From contig PTEX01000486.1 of assembly GCA_003342815.1 (NCBI GenBank), positions 1 through 64,000 on the forward strand: a DNA stretch of 64,000 nt. The letters run 5' to 3'. Each line of letters begins with the position of its first letter. The stretch's first letter is position 1. Below the pieces are notes generated by a model. The model saw only the letters and a list, made by a program, of their open reading frames with translations, did no database searches and was not told where the DNA came from. A program made the translations under genes and the position numbers. Below, in pieces: positions 1 to 58,832 of this stretch. This DNA comes from Eudromia elegans. Taxonomy: Eukaryota; Chordata; Aves; Tinamiformes; Tinamidae.

Positions 1-1899
1 GGCTCCCACGCCATAATATTCCCTGCATACTGGGAAGGAGGCCTGTCTTGGGCATCTATGGGGGGAAGCATCCAAAACGGGCTGCAACATTTCGGTGTGT
101 GCAGTATTTCGAGTCACAGAGTTAAAGACTGAGTGTCCTTATTGAAGATTATCTAAAAAAAAAAATGAGTATAGATCTCTTGTAACAGTGATTTATCTAC
201 ATGTTACCAAGTAAATAAGAGCTTGCTTGCTCCAAATAAGGAGACATTTTTACTGCTCAAACCAGAAACATTTCCAATAACAGAAGCTGTTACATGTGGT
301 GTTTGGATCATGAGCATTGTATAATCAAATGTAATTGCATGCTTTTATAAAAACCTTGAGGATTTGACCACAGTAGTTGTATAAGATGAATAGATGATAA
401 AGTTTCATAAAATTCTGTAGTCCTGGCATCCTTTATGTAGTATTTGTAGTGTCGCATTTCAGAAAATGACTTGGACCTTAAGCACAAATAACAGCAGTGG
501 CCAGAGATGGATTAACCCCCGTGCTACCTAATATAGCTTGCTTGGTCTTTGTTTCCTGTTTCTGTACAGGATTTTCCACAACTATTTCCTGGTTCATTTC
601 ACTTTTGTAGGCCAGTGAAGGTCCTAACTGTCTCAGATTTGGGGCTTTATACCCAAATATTGACAAACCAGACCTTCACCTGCTTTACTTTCCTACCTCA
701 GACAGATGAAATTCAGAAATCTTACATTTTGAGTTGTTTTGCTTTATTTTAAGGGCAAGTCCATTCAACCTTGTATCAAACCAGAATATAAAACATCAGA
801 GGAAGCAAAGCTCCTAAAGGAATTTTGTGGCCACTCTGTAAACATGACCTAGGAACAGGCTGCAAATACAGGAAGGTGTTTGGGGTTTACAGGCCTCTGG
901 GCCTGCCCTAGCAAACAGATAACTGGGGAAAGTGTAAAAGGCAGCAAAGAGCTGGGCATAGTTTGGGCCTAAAGCTGTTTTTTGTTTTGTTTTGTTTTGT
1001 TTCCTGGGAGAGAGAAGGGTAATAGTGCATAGCAGTGTCTCAGAAGGAGGCAAGATGCACATCCTTGCTCGGGATACTCTCCCACGGTGCTGTTTCCTGA
1101 GGTTTTGTAGTCATGTTGTCTCACTCAAAGGTATGCACGCTTTGGCAAGCTCTGCTCGAGTGGGTGCACACCCATCCTGGCCTTCATTTAGGCTTTCAGA
1201 GGACCCTGTTTGCAGCTAGCTCAGCAGACCTTTGCTATAGCTTTTCATCCTAACCTGAAAAACACAACCTTGTTACAGTGTTGTTTCTCAGGTGAGACCA
1301 TTGCAACAGTGCTAATATAATTCAATTTATGCTGTTGCTCTAAATTTGAAACCTTTAACTCTGGAGCTAGTGCATGAAGACATCTTCTGTAATGCTGAAT
1401 ACTAAGGCGGTGTCTGAATCCTTATCTAGACTGTGGCTCTACAGACCCTCAAGATTGCCTTAAATTTGTGTCTCCATAAACGTGAAAGCACCAAGTCTGT
1501 GTGCTGCAACTTCAAGCTACCATTGCCTGATTTTAAAGTATTCAAGGATGGAATGCTAACAAACTTGGTGGATTTTAACCCTAAATTTACTGAAGTAGCA
1601 TTTCACCCCATAGATACCCAGCATTTCTAGGTACTTCTTTGAGAAGTAAAGATCTTCAGTGGTGTTAAAAGGCAGGATGACATTTTTAATCTCCTGCAGG
1701 CTCTTTTCATCAACAGTCAAGAACTGTGTAAATGTTTTCTATTCCAAATAGTATTTAACATTTTAGAGTGTTTTCAGCTGTGGTGCCTCAAGGCGGATTT
1801 AACTTGTTCACGCATCTCTTTTAATAAAGTGTTGTCAGAGTGTCTTCATTCCATGTCACAACCACGAAATAACGCCTGTTCTGTTTCGTTCATTTGTAG
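1..1899 (+). other. EPS8: EPS8 last intron (partial)
   Basis: This is intronic sequence upstream of the EPS8 terminal exon. It ends in a pyrimidine-rich stretch and a TTTGTAG acceptor at 1893-1899. I found no further EPS8 exon here, so the penultimate exon must lie off the left edge. A short (TTTTG)n tract sits at about 980-1002. Small open frames (for example 549-752 and 1433-1630) resemble no known protein and are treated as chance. Confidence 0.8.
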
Positions 1900-2013
1900 G
1901 CTAACAGCGGTAGTTCAGAACTGCAAGAAATAATGAGAAGACGACAAGAGAAAATCAGTGCAGCTGCCACCGATTCAGGAGTGGAGTCCTTCGATGAAGC
2001 AAGCAGCCACTAA
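1900..2013 (+). CDS. EPS8: EPS8 terminal coding exon (C-terminal 37 residues)
   Basis: EPS8 is an adaptor that caps and bundles actin filaments and works with ABI1 and SOS1 to activate Rac at ruffles, stereocilia and microvilli. This exon begins in phase 0 right after a TTTGTAG acceptor and encodes 37 residues before TAA at 2011-2013. It carries the diagnostic EPS8 tail: SSELQEIMRRRQEK, then a serine/alanine stretch, then DSGVESFDE and a terminal SSH. This segment closes the C-terminal actin-binding effector region. The match to mammalian EPS8 is close, with a few substitutions such as Ala for Gly near the end. The gene faces PTPRO tail to tail, as in human. Only this exon is in the window. 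Confidence 0.95.
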   Translation, partial: ANSGSSELQEIMRRRQEKISAAATDSGVESFDEASSH

Positions 2014-3164
2014 ACATCTTTCCTCCTTTCTTTAAGTCCATTGCTCCTAACATTATAACCTCGTGCTTTGCTTTAGGAAGCAGTGAAGGAATCTTATTAC
2101 CTTGTAAACGTGACTAATCACTATAAAGCGAATTACATTTAGTTTCCACAGAATTACCTGCTGTCGGCCTCTCATGATTCGAAATGAATAGATGAGAAAT
2201 GCAGGGAAAGATCTTGGGAAGTGAAAATACTTGGCACTTGAATCACACCCAAAGAAAAGTCTTGGCTTTGTGGAAGTGACCGTTCTGTGAGAGAGAAACT
2301 TGAAACGTGTCTTTGTTTTGGATTCATCTTAGTGAAGCTGAGCCAGCAATGAAAAAAAAAAGCATTTGAAGCTGTCAATAAAAATAAGATGTTGAAGTCC
2401 ATCCTCTGCTGTAGTTTGCAATTTGAGCCTTTTGGCTCAGGCTTTCTAATGCATTAATCTACAGGATGTGTAATTAAGTCACTGGTGCCAGTAGTTAAAG
2501 AAGGAAAGTTTAGTTAATGAACAGCAACCCCAGCATAAACTGAATCTTTCTTGCACCACTCTTGATGTTTTATTACTAATGATACTGTGTATGGCAAAAT
2601 AATACTCAATACTTTGATTTTCTTTTGTCAATACTTCACTCATGATGAACCATAATCATACACAGTAGGGAATAAATAGAAAATAGTAGCACAAGTCAGC
2701 TGAAAGAGGTCATCAGACCTGCTGTAGGTAGCCATAAAAGAATTTAAAGAATTTGCAGTACTCTTTTTTTCTTTTTTAGATAGAATTCCATTTTTCTTTT
2801 GTAACTTAATCTGTCGAAAGAACAGTGTATAATCTAGATTTCTTTATGTGTTGATTCCACATGTCTGTTTTTCTGTATGTAAAGAAAAGTTGTTATTGTT
2901 CCTTTATAGACTTAATTCTTTGAAAAAGTAGATCCCTGGAAGCAAAAGGGGGGAGAAAAGGAACATCCCTTCCAGCAGATACTATTTTTGAAGATACATT
3001 TTTTTTTTTTGTCACCAAAATGTTTGTTGTTTCACATGGTTTTGTGATTTTATATATAATATATGTATTATATATAATATATAATATCACTTAATTTAGA
3101 CATTTAATCGTCTCGTTTGATTAAGTTTCATAGTGCCTTTTTCACATGAATCAGCTTAGTCTGT

Positions 3165-3170
3165 AATAAA
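3165..3170 (+). promoter_or_regulatory. EPS8: Candidate EPS8 polyadenylation signal (AATAAA)
   Basis: A canonical hexamer 1152 bases after the stop. It is followed within about 40 bases by a TGTTAAATTGTTGTATCTTT stretch that could serve as the GU/U-rich downstream element. Confidence 0.4.
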
Positions 3171-3321
3171 CAGTATTTCATGTCTGTTAAATTGTTGTAT
3201 CTTTGTGACTACAAAGATGATATTGAAATAAGAAAATGTTCTTGATTTTTGCCATTAGTTTGCTCTTCCTCTGCGTAAAAGTAAAAAAAAAAACTAGTTT
3301 TTCATAAAAAAAAAAAATCTT

Positions 3322-3327
3322 AATAAA
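3322..3327 (+). promoter_or_regulatory. EPS8: Second candidate EPS8 polyadenylation signal (AATAAA)
   Basis: A canonical hexamer after an A-rich tract, with TGTGTGTTGGTTATGTGTC about 45 bases downstream. Further AATAAA copies at 3856, 4804 and about 5290 could support longer transcripts. Confidence 0.35.
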
Positions 3328-6079
3328 GGTGTTCAGTGCCATTCATTGTAAATGCCCTTAAAATACTACTGTGTGTTGGTTATGTGTCTTCATATATATA
3401 TATTTATATATATACATGTATATTTTTACATTTTAATATCTATTCTTTATGCTTGTTAAAAGTACTAAGTGCTACATCTGCTATTTAAATGCAGTTTTTC
3501 CAGAATTGGATCGGGAAGCGAAGAACCTCAAGCTGAAATCTGCAGTGGCCGAGAAATGGATTCTTGTCTTACCCAGTTGAAGAAGTAACTGCTCTTGATT
3601 GCCGTGTCCCCATATGAAACACTTTAACCAAAGCATCTTTATGATAAATGCGTCTAGCCAACCTGCATACGTGGTTATGGGATAAAATTGTCAGTCTCCC
3701 CGTGTGTCCTGTCATCAAAGGTCAAATCCAGTCCTCCGAAGACTTGATCCTATGCTCTGGTTCTCTTCCTCGTCCTACTCGATTGTCTATACTTGGCCCT
3801 CAAAATGCTTGCTGTATGGAGTAGTGCCCTAGTCTGGGTAACGAGTGACTAACAAAATAAAGCAAGGTCTGAAGCTACTTCTACATGGATGCTCCTTTCC
3901 TTGTCCATACAGGAGTAAGCCTCTTAAAAGTTCTTTGCGACTAACATTTAAAAATGGATATCTTTCCAGGTGAAAAACTTGTTGAAATCAGAATAAGTGA
4001 TAAGTGAATAAGAATAAGATGGTTGCTTTTACCCTTATTACCTTGACAATGGTCGAAATATGAAGCCCATTTTCGTACTCTGCAGGTGGATCCCAGCATG
4101 CAACACACATTTGCTTTTTTCCCAAAAGCAGAAATGGACATTCTGTGTTTGTTGCTCTTGGCGGAAGCACCACATCATGTCCCCGAGAGGCAAGGGGCAG
4201 CTCCATATCTTGTTTGGAAGCTGCATTGCCCTGCTGTTGTTAACTGGTGCAGGCGGGGGCAAAAAACAGACCAGTTTGAACGTGAACAGCGTGGTCTTGA
4301 TGTGGGAGGGAAACAGGCAATGCCATCCATGTACGTTAAGGAGGATAACCTTCCTGTGTTTGTTTCTTTTAGTTAAATAGCGATGACTTACTAATACAAC
4401 ATAGCCAGAAGGTGCAATTTACCCTTTAACCGTGCTAAATTACCATGATTTTGGATAGCAGTCTGAAATCGAAGTGGCATGAAGACAGATCCCTACCTTT
4501 GGGGCAAAGACTACCTTGGTGATTTAAGGCACACTGGAGGGCTTCCCGCCTCCACCTGAAAAGTCTCTTGAATGGCCAGTTTGCTGGCAATAAGGAGAAA
4601 GCAAAAGGAAATTTAATTTGGGGTTAACTAAGTGATAATATTTTTTTTTCAATGTCAACAGTGACCGTCAAAACCAATAATGCAAAATTTCACTCAGAAT
4701 ATTTTCTGTAGGATTTGAGAATAATTTTTTATATTAATAATTTAGGAAAATTCAATACATGAGTGTCTTTTTGAAAAATAAGTGAAATGGTTATAGAAAT
4801 GTCAATAAAAGTGCCTTTGCAAATGTGGGAAAAGAAGTGATGTTTGATAACATAACCACTATTTTGTTGCCATTGAATTTACATTTTTAACTCAGACTGG
4901 GGGCAAATCTTAGCAGAATATTATCACACAGCAGTTAGTGCTTGGTTTGGACAAAATGTGTTTTTTAGGAGATTTATTTTTTTTTTTAATGTACTTTCAT
5001 TGCTTCCAAACCATTATTGCTCATTATTGCTTTATTGTGTTATATAAAACACAATAGGTGGTTACTTTGGGCCTAGAAAACCAATGCAGATGTTCGGTGT
5101 GTTGATATGTGCACAAATCAGTGGCTGATTTGGAAGCATGTGACGAGGTGTGTTACTCTGAAACGTGCTGAGCTGCCACTGACTTCAAGTGTATTCATCA
5201 GTGTCTGTGAAACTGTTAAGCTGTCCTTGGAAGTGCTGGGCATCAACTTCAGAGCTTTGCCAAATAGCTAACAGAGCAGATACAACCCAATAAAAGCTAA
5301 CGCAGTGTGGCTTAAGCTTTCTTTTTTACTATTTGATTATTTTTTGTGGGTAAGCGGAGGCGTGTTGAGCCCTCCCTGGTGTGACGCTGCCGGCCTGCAT
5401 GGTGCTGGCTCTCCGGGGCCTGACTTGAGCGTCTCGCTAGTTCCCACTAAAGAGTTGCCACTTTGACCTTCTCCTACACCAGCATCCGGATCAAGACCGG
5501 TAGCGGGATATTAATGTTTGTGCTCCTACTTCTGGATAACATTTGTAGATTAAGATAAAGGGGGAGAGCAAAGAAAACAGAGGGGCTTCCTCGTTGCTTC
5601 CCGCGCGCCCCTGATGTATGTTGCCGTGAAAGCACAAAACTTGCTGATGCCATCCATTCCATCAATGCTAACAATGTTATCTTCTCCCACGACGTGGCCA
5701 AAAGCAACAGGCTTTTGCCTGGCTGTATGGAGCTCGTGTTTTCATACGAGGCCTTGGAACAGCTACGTGTGTATGAGGGGGGAGTATCCTGATGCACAGG
5801 ACTGGGTGTTGAATATTTGACAATGGGTGACCTTATCCTCCTCAGGCATGGAAAAAAAGCTGTAAGAAAGAAAAAATAAAGCTTTTTGAATTGTTCTCAC
5901 TCCTCGCAGGGGCTTGCAAGGTTGTAGGTCTGAAATATCAGGAGTCATTGCACAGGGCACGTTAGACGGGACATTTTCACCCACAGCTCTGTCAGCTTCA
6001 CTCTACTTACTAAAGAAAGCCATATCCTTTGTTTTACCTGTTTTGGTCCCTCTCCTACCTGTGACCCTGCACGGCACTG

Positions 6080-6270
6080 GGTATCGATGGGGACAGGACC
6101 CCCCTCCCCGGTGTGGGTCAGCGGTGGCTCGCTCGGTGCGCAGAGCTCCGTTGGGCGCAGCGGAGGGGCCGGTGCTGCACGTGCTGCGGCGCGCCGGCGC
6201 CATCGGCATCGGCGCGGCCGCAGGAGCAAGCGCATCCCTCCGCTCCCTGCGGGAGCAGAGCTGAGGCAGC
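6080..6270. promoter_or_regulatory. Small intergenic CpG island-like patch
   Basis: About 190 bases of strongly GC-rich DNA with roughly two dozen CpG dinucleotides and a GCGGCCGC site, in an otherwise AT-rich, CpG-poor neighbourhood. A weaker GC-rich patch lies at about 5350-5460. It sits between two convergent gene ends, so it is not the promoter of either. It could be a promoter for a non-coding transcript, a methylation-free regulatory island, or a relic. No TATA box or known gene start can be assigned. Confidence 0.4.
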
Positions 6271-6723
6271 TTTGTGGATCTGCAATGGCCTGAGAGGGCT
6301 GCTTTGAGGGATACGAGAAAGCAGGACAACATCCAGCATGAATCCAAAGCGTGTTCTTTCCTGGACCAGCTTTCAGTAACTGTAACAAAGTAGAACAGAG
6401 GGTATCACGTACCATGATGGGCTAAAAGGGTCTGCACGATACTTCTGAAGCACCATGTCTCCCAGAAGCTTTTATTGCTTTAGTCGTATCTATCTTTAAA
6501 GCCCTCTAGGAGAGATTTCCTTTGCCACCTCAACACTGAATTAATTAGGCAGTTTCATTATTACCAATTTTGTGATTAGCTATCAAAGAAGAAAGCCTTC
6601 TGTTAAAAGGGTAATTGAATAATTCTCTGTCCTATATTGAAAAGCGGCCTAGTGTATGCAGGCTATCAAGGCAGGATCATTTGCAAGGGCACCATTTCAG
6701 TGCCTTTGCGGCAGCAATGCAGT

Positions 6724-7235
6724 ATCATAGAATCATAGAATGGCTAGGGTTGGAAGGGACCTCTAGAGGTCATCTAGTCCAACCCCCCTGCACACGCAGG
6801 GTCTCCTAGAGCATGTGGCACAGGGTGGTGTCCAGGCGGGTTTGGAAGATCTCCAGAGAAGGAGACTCCACCACCTCTCTGGGCAGCCTGTTCCAGGGCT
6901 CTGTCACCCTCACCGTTAAGAAATTCTTTCTCAAGTTCCTGTGGAACTTTTGGTGCCTCAATTTGTGGCCATTTCCTCTAGTCCTATCACTGGCCACCAC
7001 TGAGAAGAGGCCAGCCCCCTCCTCCTCACTCCCTCTCTTGAGATATTTATATACATTGATCAGATCCCCTCTCAGTCTTCTGCAGGCTGAAGAGGCCCAG
7101 CTCTCTCAGCCTTTGCTCATAGGGCAGATGTTCCAGACCCCTAATCATCTTTGTGGCCCTGCGCTGGACTCTCTCTAGCAGCTCCACATCCCTCCTGCAC
7201 TGGGGAGCCCAGAACTGCACACAGACTGGGCATCA
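6724..7235 (-). mobile_element. CR1 LINE, 5'-truncated 3' end
   Basis: The left edge carries the CR1 3' terminal octamer repeats (TCATAGAATCATAGAATGG on the + strand), so the element reads on the - strand. The - strand encodes the C-terminal end of the CR1 reverse-transcriptase ORF, with RGNGHKL, VRVTEPWNRLPREVVESPSL and a stop. Further right it carries the upstream segment around [25 protein letters not shown], with small breaks. The right end is the usual 5' truncation and its exact position is approximate. The element is not full length and cannot be autonomous. Confidence 0.93.
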
Positions 7236-8363
7236 TGTCATGCCCAGGCTGTCGTTTGCTACAGCCAGCTCCCACCGTGATGCTCTGCGCGTGTGTGAGT
7301 GTTTGCAGCTCAACTGGTGGGGCTCTGCTATCAATGGACAGCAGCTTGGATGACAAAACAGGATTTTTTTTTTTCCCCTCCTTTGGAAGTTCTCTAGAGG
7401 AGGTGCCACATTTTCTTATGAAGCACAAAATGACACTCTGAAACACAAACAGAAAAAGGGCAAACCCAAGTGGTCAAGTGCACATTTGCACTTCTGGCTG
7501 CTGTTCTGGTCAGACCAGGCCCACTTACTTTCCTCCTGTCTAGTGCCGTGGAAAGCCCTCCAGCCTGCGCACGCATGGCACCCATCACAAAGTCCTAATG
7601 CGGGAGCCTTTCTTGTCAGTAGTCTCCCTGCAAAACACAAGGCTATCCAACCACTTGGATCAGCTCTATGGATCTTATTTATCATAATGGTAGCTGTGCT
7701 CTGTCCTGGCAAAGTAGGACTTAGAAAGAAATATTAAATTGATGGAAAATGTGAGGAGTGTGTGAAGCCAGGAGATGAGCCCCTGGCCTGCGCTATGGAC
7801 TAAGCAGTTGGAGCACACATTCCGATCATACCCGCTTCGTAAGAGGCAGAGACTTGTATTTTTAATATCCTCACAAGGATGTTTTGGGTTCTCTTTGCAG
7901 GGCAGGGGAGAAAGTTTAGGCTGCGCCTACGCTGTTTTGCACAACTTAGAGGGACCAGTTTAAAGGAGGTTTCTCACCTTAACCATTTCGGTGACAAAGC
8001 GGCTACTAAATATGCACCTGGTGGTGGAAAAATAGCAATAATAATAATTAAAAAAATCTGATTCCCTCTGAAGGAGGAGACCAGGCTCCTCGGGCTGTGC
8101 ATGGGGGCCCCTGCAGCGCGTGCACGGGGGAGGCATTGCTGCTTGGCCCGCCCCAGTGACAGCTCCACAGGCAAGCAATCCAGTGCGTTTTACTTCCAGT
8201 TCAAGTTCGCTTTGTTTACATCGAGTACCATTGCCGCTAACGTCCAAGGAGGCGACACAAAGCAACAGGTTACAGAAATGCCATTGACATCCATCCTGAC
8301 AGCATCCAGGTCACAATACACAATGATGTACCGGAATTATACAAAGACCAACCAAAAAATAAA

Positions 8364-8380
8364 ATATATATATATATATA
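8364..8380. repeat. (AT)n microsatellite
   Basis: A perfect AT dinucleotide run of about 17 bases in the intergenic/PTPRO 3' region. Confidence 0.9.
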
Positions 8381-8658
8381 GCTAGTTATTCTGACTAGAA
8401 CAGAAACTGACAGCAAAAAAAAGAGCCCCCCACACAAACCCTGACCCCCAAGTCCCTGCAGGAATCCAGACCGACGCTTTGGCAGCCTCGCAGCAATAAA
8501 GTGACGACCATCCCTTTGCATGCCCAAAACCTGCTCTCCAGAACAGGGAGCATTCCCGGCTTGGAAAAATAGTTGCAGCTGCTAAAGCACACATTCTGCT
8601 TTCCCCAACCTGACTCAGCTTCACGTTTTTACACAGGATTAATACATATTAAAAACAA

Positions 8659-8676
8659 CAATAATAATAATAATAA
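8659..8676. repeat. (AAT)n microsatellite
   Basis: Six tandem AAT-type units preceding an A run. Confidence 0.85.
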
Positions 8677-9974
8677 AAAATGAGGGTAGAGGCACCACAG
8701 ACTGCTTGGATAGTTAAGTGTTATAGTGGCAGAGTCAAAGATATTCCAGCTTCAGGTTCACCTGCACTTTGATTAGCTTTAGTATCTTTTAAAAAAAAAA
8801 ATAAAATCAGTGGCATTACTGAAAAGGTTGGAGAAAAGAACCATCCTGCTGCTTAACTAGCATGGCCCAGCACCAAAGCAAGGCCATTTCTCACTGCAGA
8901 CTGCCTACTCTAGCTTCAGGCTTCGTGGTTTGGATTTCTGACCATTAACTGGTTCACGGGGTCCTGCATTTCCCCTGCTCCCCCCAAGGACAGAACGTCA
9001 GTGCTGCAGGAAACAACAAAAAACCAGTGTACCCAGCACCCCCCTCCCCAAACTGCCTCATCATCACAAGCTCCGGATTTCTTCATGTATATTCATGCCT
9101 CGCTATTCACTAATGAGGTATTATTAGATACTAACAATGCCTGCTCTCCTATGGACTTCAGCACAGACCAGTGACACATGAAGAAAGCTCTTCATTCAAC
9201 CATTAAAAAAATATTGCACTTGCTTTAACCTTAAGCCCAACCTGCACAAAGAGAGAGGGAAAAAAAAGAAAGTAAAAAAACCCAAAAGTATCAAAAAAAA
9301 TCCCACCCAACACTCTGGAGCAATCTATTTTATGCACATAGGATAGTGTCTTTTCCTTCGTGTTATTTAGTCGAATTTGGTCCAGTAGTTAAAAAAATGT
9401 CCAGAAATTAAACAGTTCAAAAGACACCGCAGGCTCTTTAAGGCTTTGTCTCCCCAGTGCTTCTAGAAGTTGAGTTTCTTCCTTCCCTCCTGTCTCTCAC
9501 GGTCGGCGTACTGCAAAGCAGTGCTCTCCCGTGGCAGAACTACGGGCCGTTCAAACCACCCGAAGAAAAAGTAATCCAGAAGCAAGGGAAGACGGGTGTG
9601 CTTCATGGTCTCACCTGGAACAGAACAAGCACACACACACAATGAACTAAGAGATAAACACGGAAATAAATGCAGCCCCTAGCAATTATTTTTTACCTCA
9701 CACAGCATGGGACTACAGGCCACGTGTGCTGGTTTCTTGCTTCTCCCCGAAGCCAATGTCATGCTTGCAGCTTGTTGCTGCCACCTAATGAACTAAAGCT
9801 TATTGCTCAAGCTGCAGTAACTGGCTGCTGGAGTCCCTGCTGTGCAAGGGTCCCTCCCCAATCCCTTTAAAGTTTGGCTGATGGCTTTTTCAAGGCTCTT
9901 CTTTCCCTAGAACAACCAGTGCTACAATAAGGTTACCATGAGATGTATCATCACAGATTACTTAATGTAAGAAG

Positions 9975-10166
9975 CCAATTTGATTTTTTTATTTATTTCT
10001 AATTTATATACACACACATATATACACATATATATGCTCCAAATCGCAGGCAGAGCTCCTGGAGCGCAAGGGAACAAACACCCCTTGCTACCAAGCAGCC
10101 AAGGTGACAACACTGCAAGGACTATGCAAGGACAGGCTCGCTTGACTCACCACCTGTGATTCTGAA
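9975..10166 (-). other. PTPRO: PTPRO 3' UTR, proximal part
   Basis: This is untranslated sequence after the PTPRO TAG stop. The first plausible polyadenylation hexamers on the - strand are overlapping AATAAA copies at 9988-9997, about 170 bases past the stop, with moderately GT-rich sequence beyond. A longer UTR reaching towards 7.7 kb is equally possible, so the left end is a guess. Confidence 0.35.
9988..9997 (-). promoter_or_regulatory. PTPRO: Candidate PTPRO polyadenylation signals (AATAAATAAA)
   Basis: Two overlapping AATAAA hexamers read on the - strand. TTTATT is otherwise rare on the + strand over the next 2 kb, which makes this the best visible candidate. Confidence 0.35.

Positions 10167-58832
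<48,666 letters not shown>

Larger units (their letters stand above)
2014..3350 (+). other. EPS8: EPS8 3' UTR (end uncertain)
   Basis: This is the AT-rich untranslated sequence after the EPS8 stop. The end is inferred from AATAAA hexamers at 2377, 2671, 3165 and 3322. The last two are the likeliest because GT-rich sequence follows each within tens of bases. The length fits the roughly 1.2 kb expected for EPS8 mRNAs from general knowledge. A TA-rich simple stretch lies at about 3049-3089. The exact cleavage site cannot be seen. Confidence 0.5.
3351..9974. other. Region between the convergent EPS8 and PTPRO 3' ends
   Basis: No gene is recognisable here. The region holds a CpG-dense patch (6080-6270), a CR1 copy (6724-7235), short AT and AAT microsatellites (8364-8380, 8659-8676) and a small CA run near 9631-9643. 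The part from about 7.7 to 9.97 kb may belong to a long PTPRO 3' UTR. Many open frames of 60-120 codons overlap on both strands, especially in the GC-richer segments. None resembles a known protein and none has a convincing splice or start context. Confidence 0.6.

Noticed and set aside
3490..3590. TTTTTCCAG followed by a coding-like stretch after the EPS8 stop, tested as another EPS8 exon.
   Set aside because: The EPS8 frame already ends in its conserved C-terminus at 2013, and the stretch does not match any known EPS8 tail.
4060..4380. Two overlapping + strand frames of about 100 codons downstream of EPS8, one just after a CTGCAG acceptor-like site.
   Set aside because: No similarity to EPS8 or any known family. 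Frames are also open on the opposite strand, which points to chance.
5559..5792. A + strand frame of 77 codons that reads like protein (ESTKLADAIHSINANNVIF), overlapping a 107-codon - strand frame.
   Set aside because: It has no start codon near the open end, no recognised family and no splice context. Overlapping open frames on both strands are common in GC-richer DNA.
9463..9614. A 47-residue - strand frame (MKHTRLPLLLDYFFFGWFERP...) preceded by a good-looking acceptor (TTCTGTTCCAG), as a possible alternative last PTPRO exon or a separate small gene.
   Set aside because: Splicing from w23 (phase 0) into this acceptor would hit a stop after three codons, no known family is recognised, and a 47-codon frame is expected by chance.
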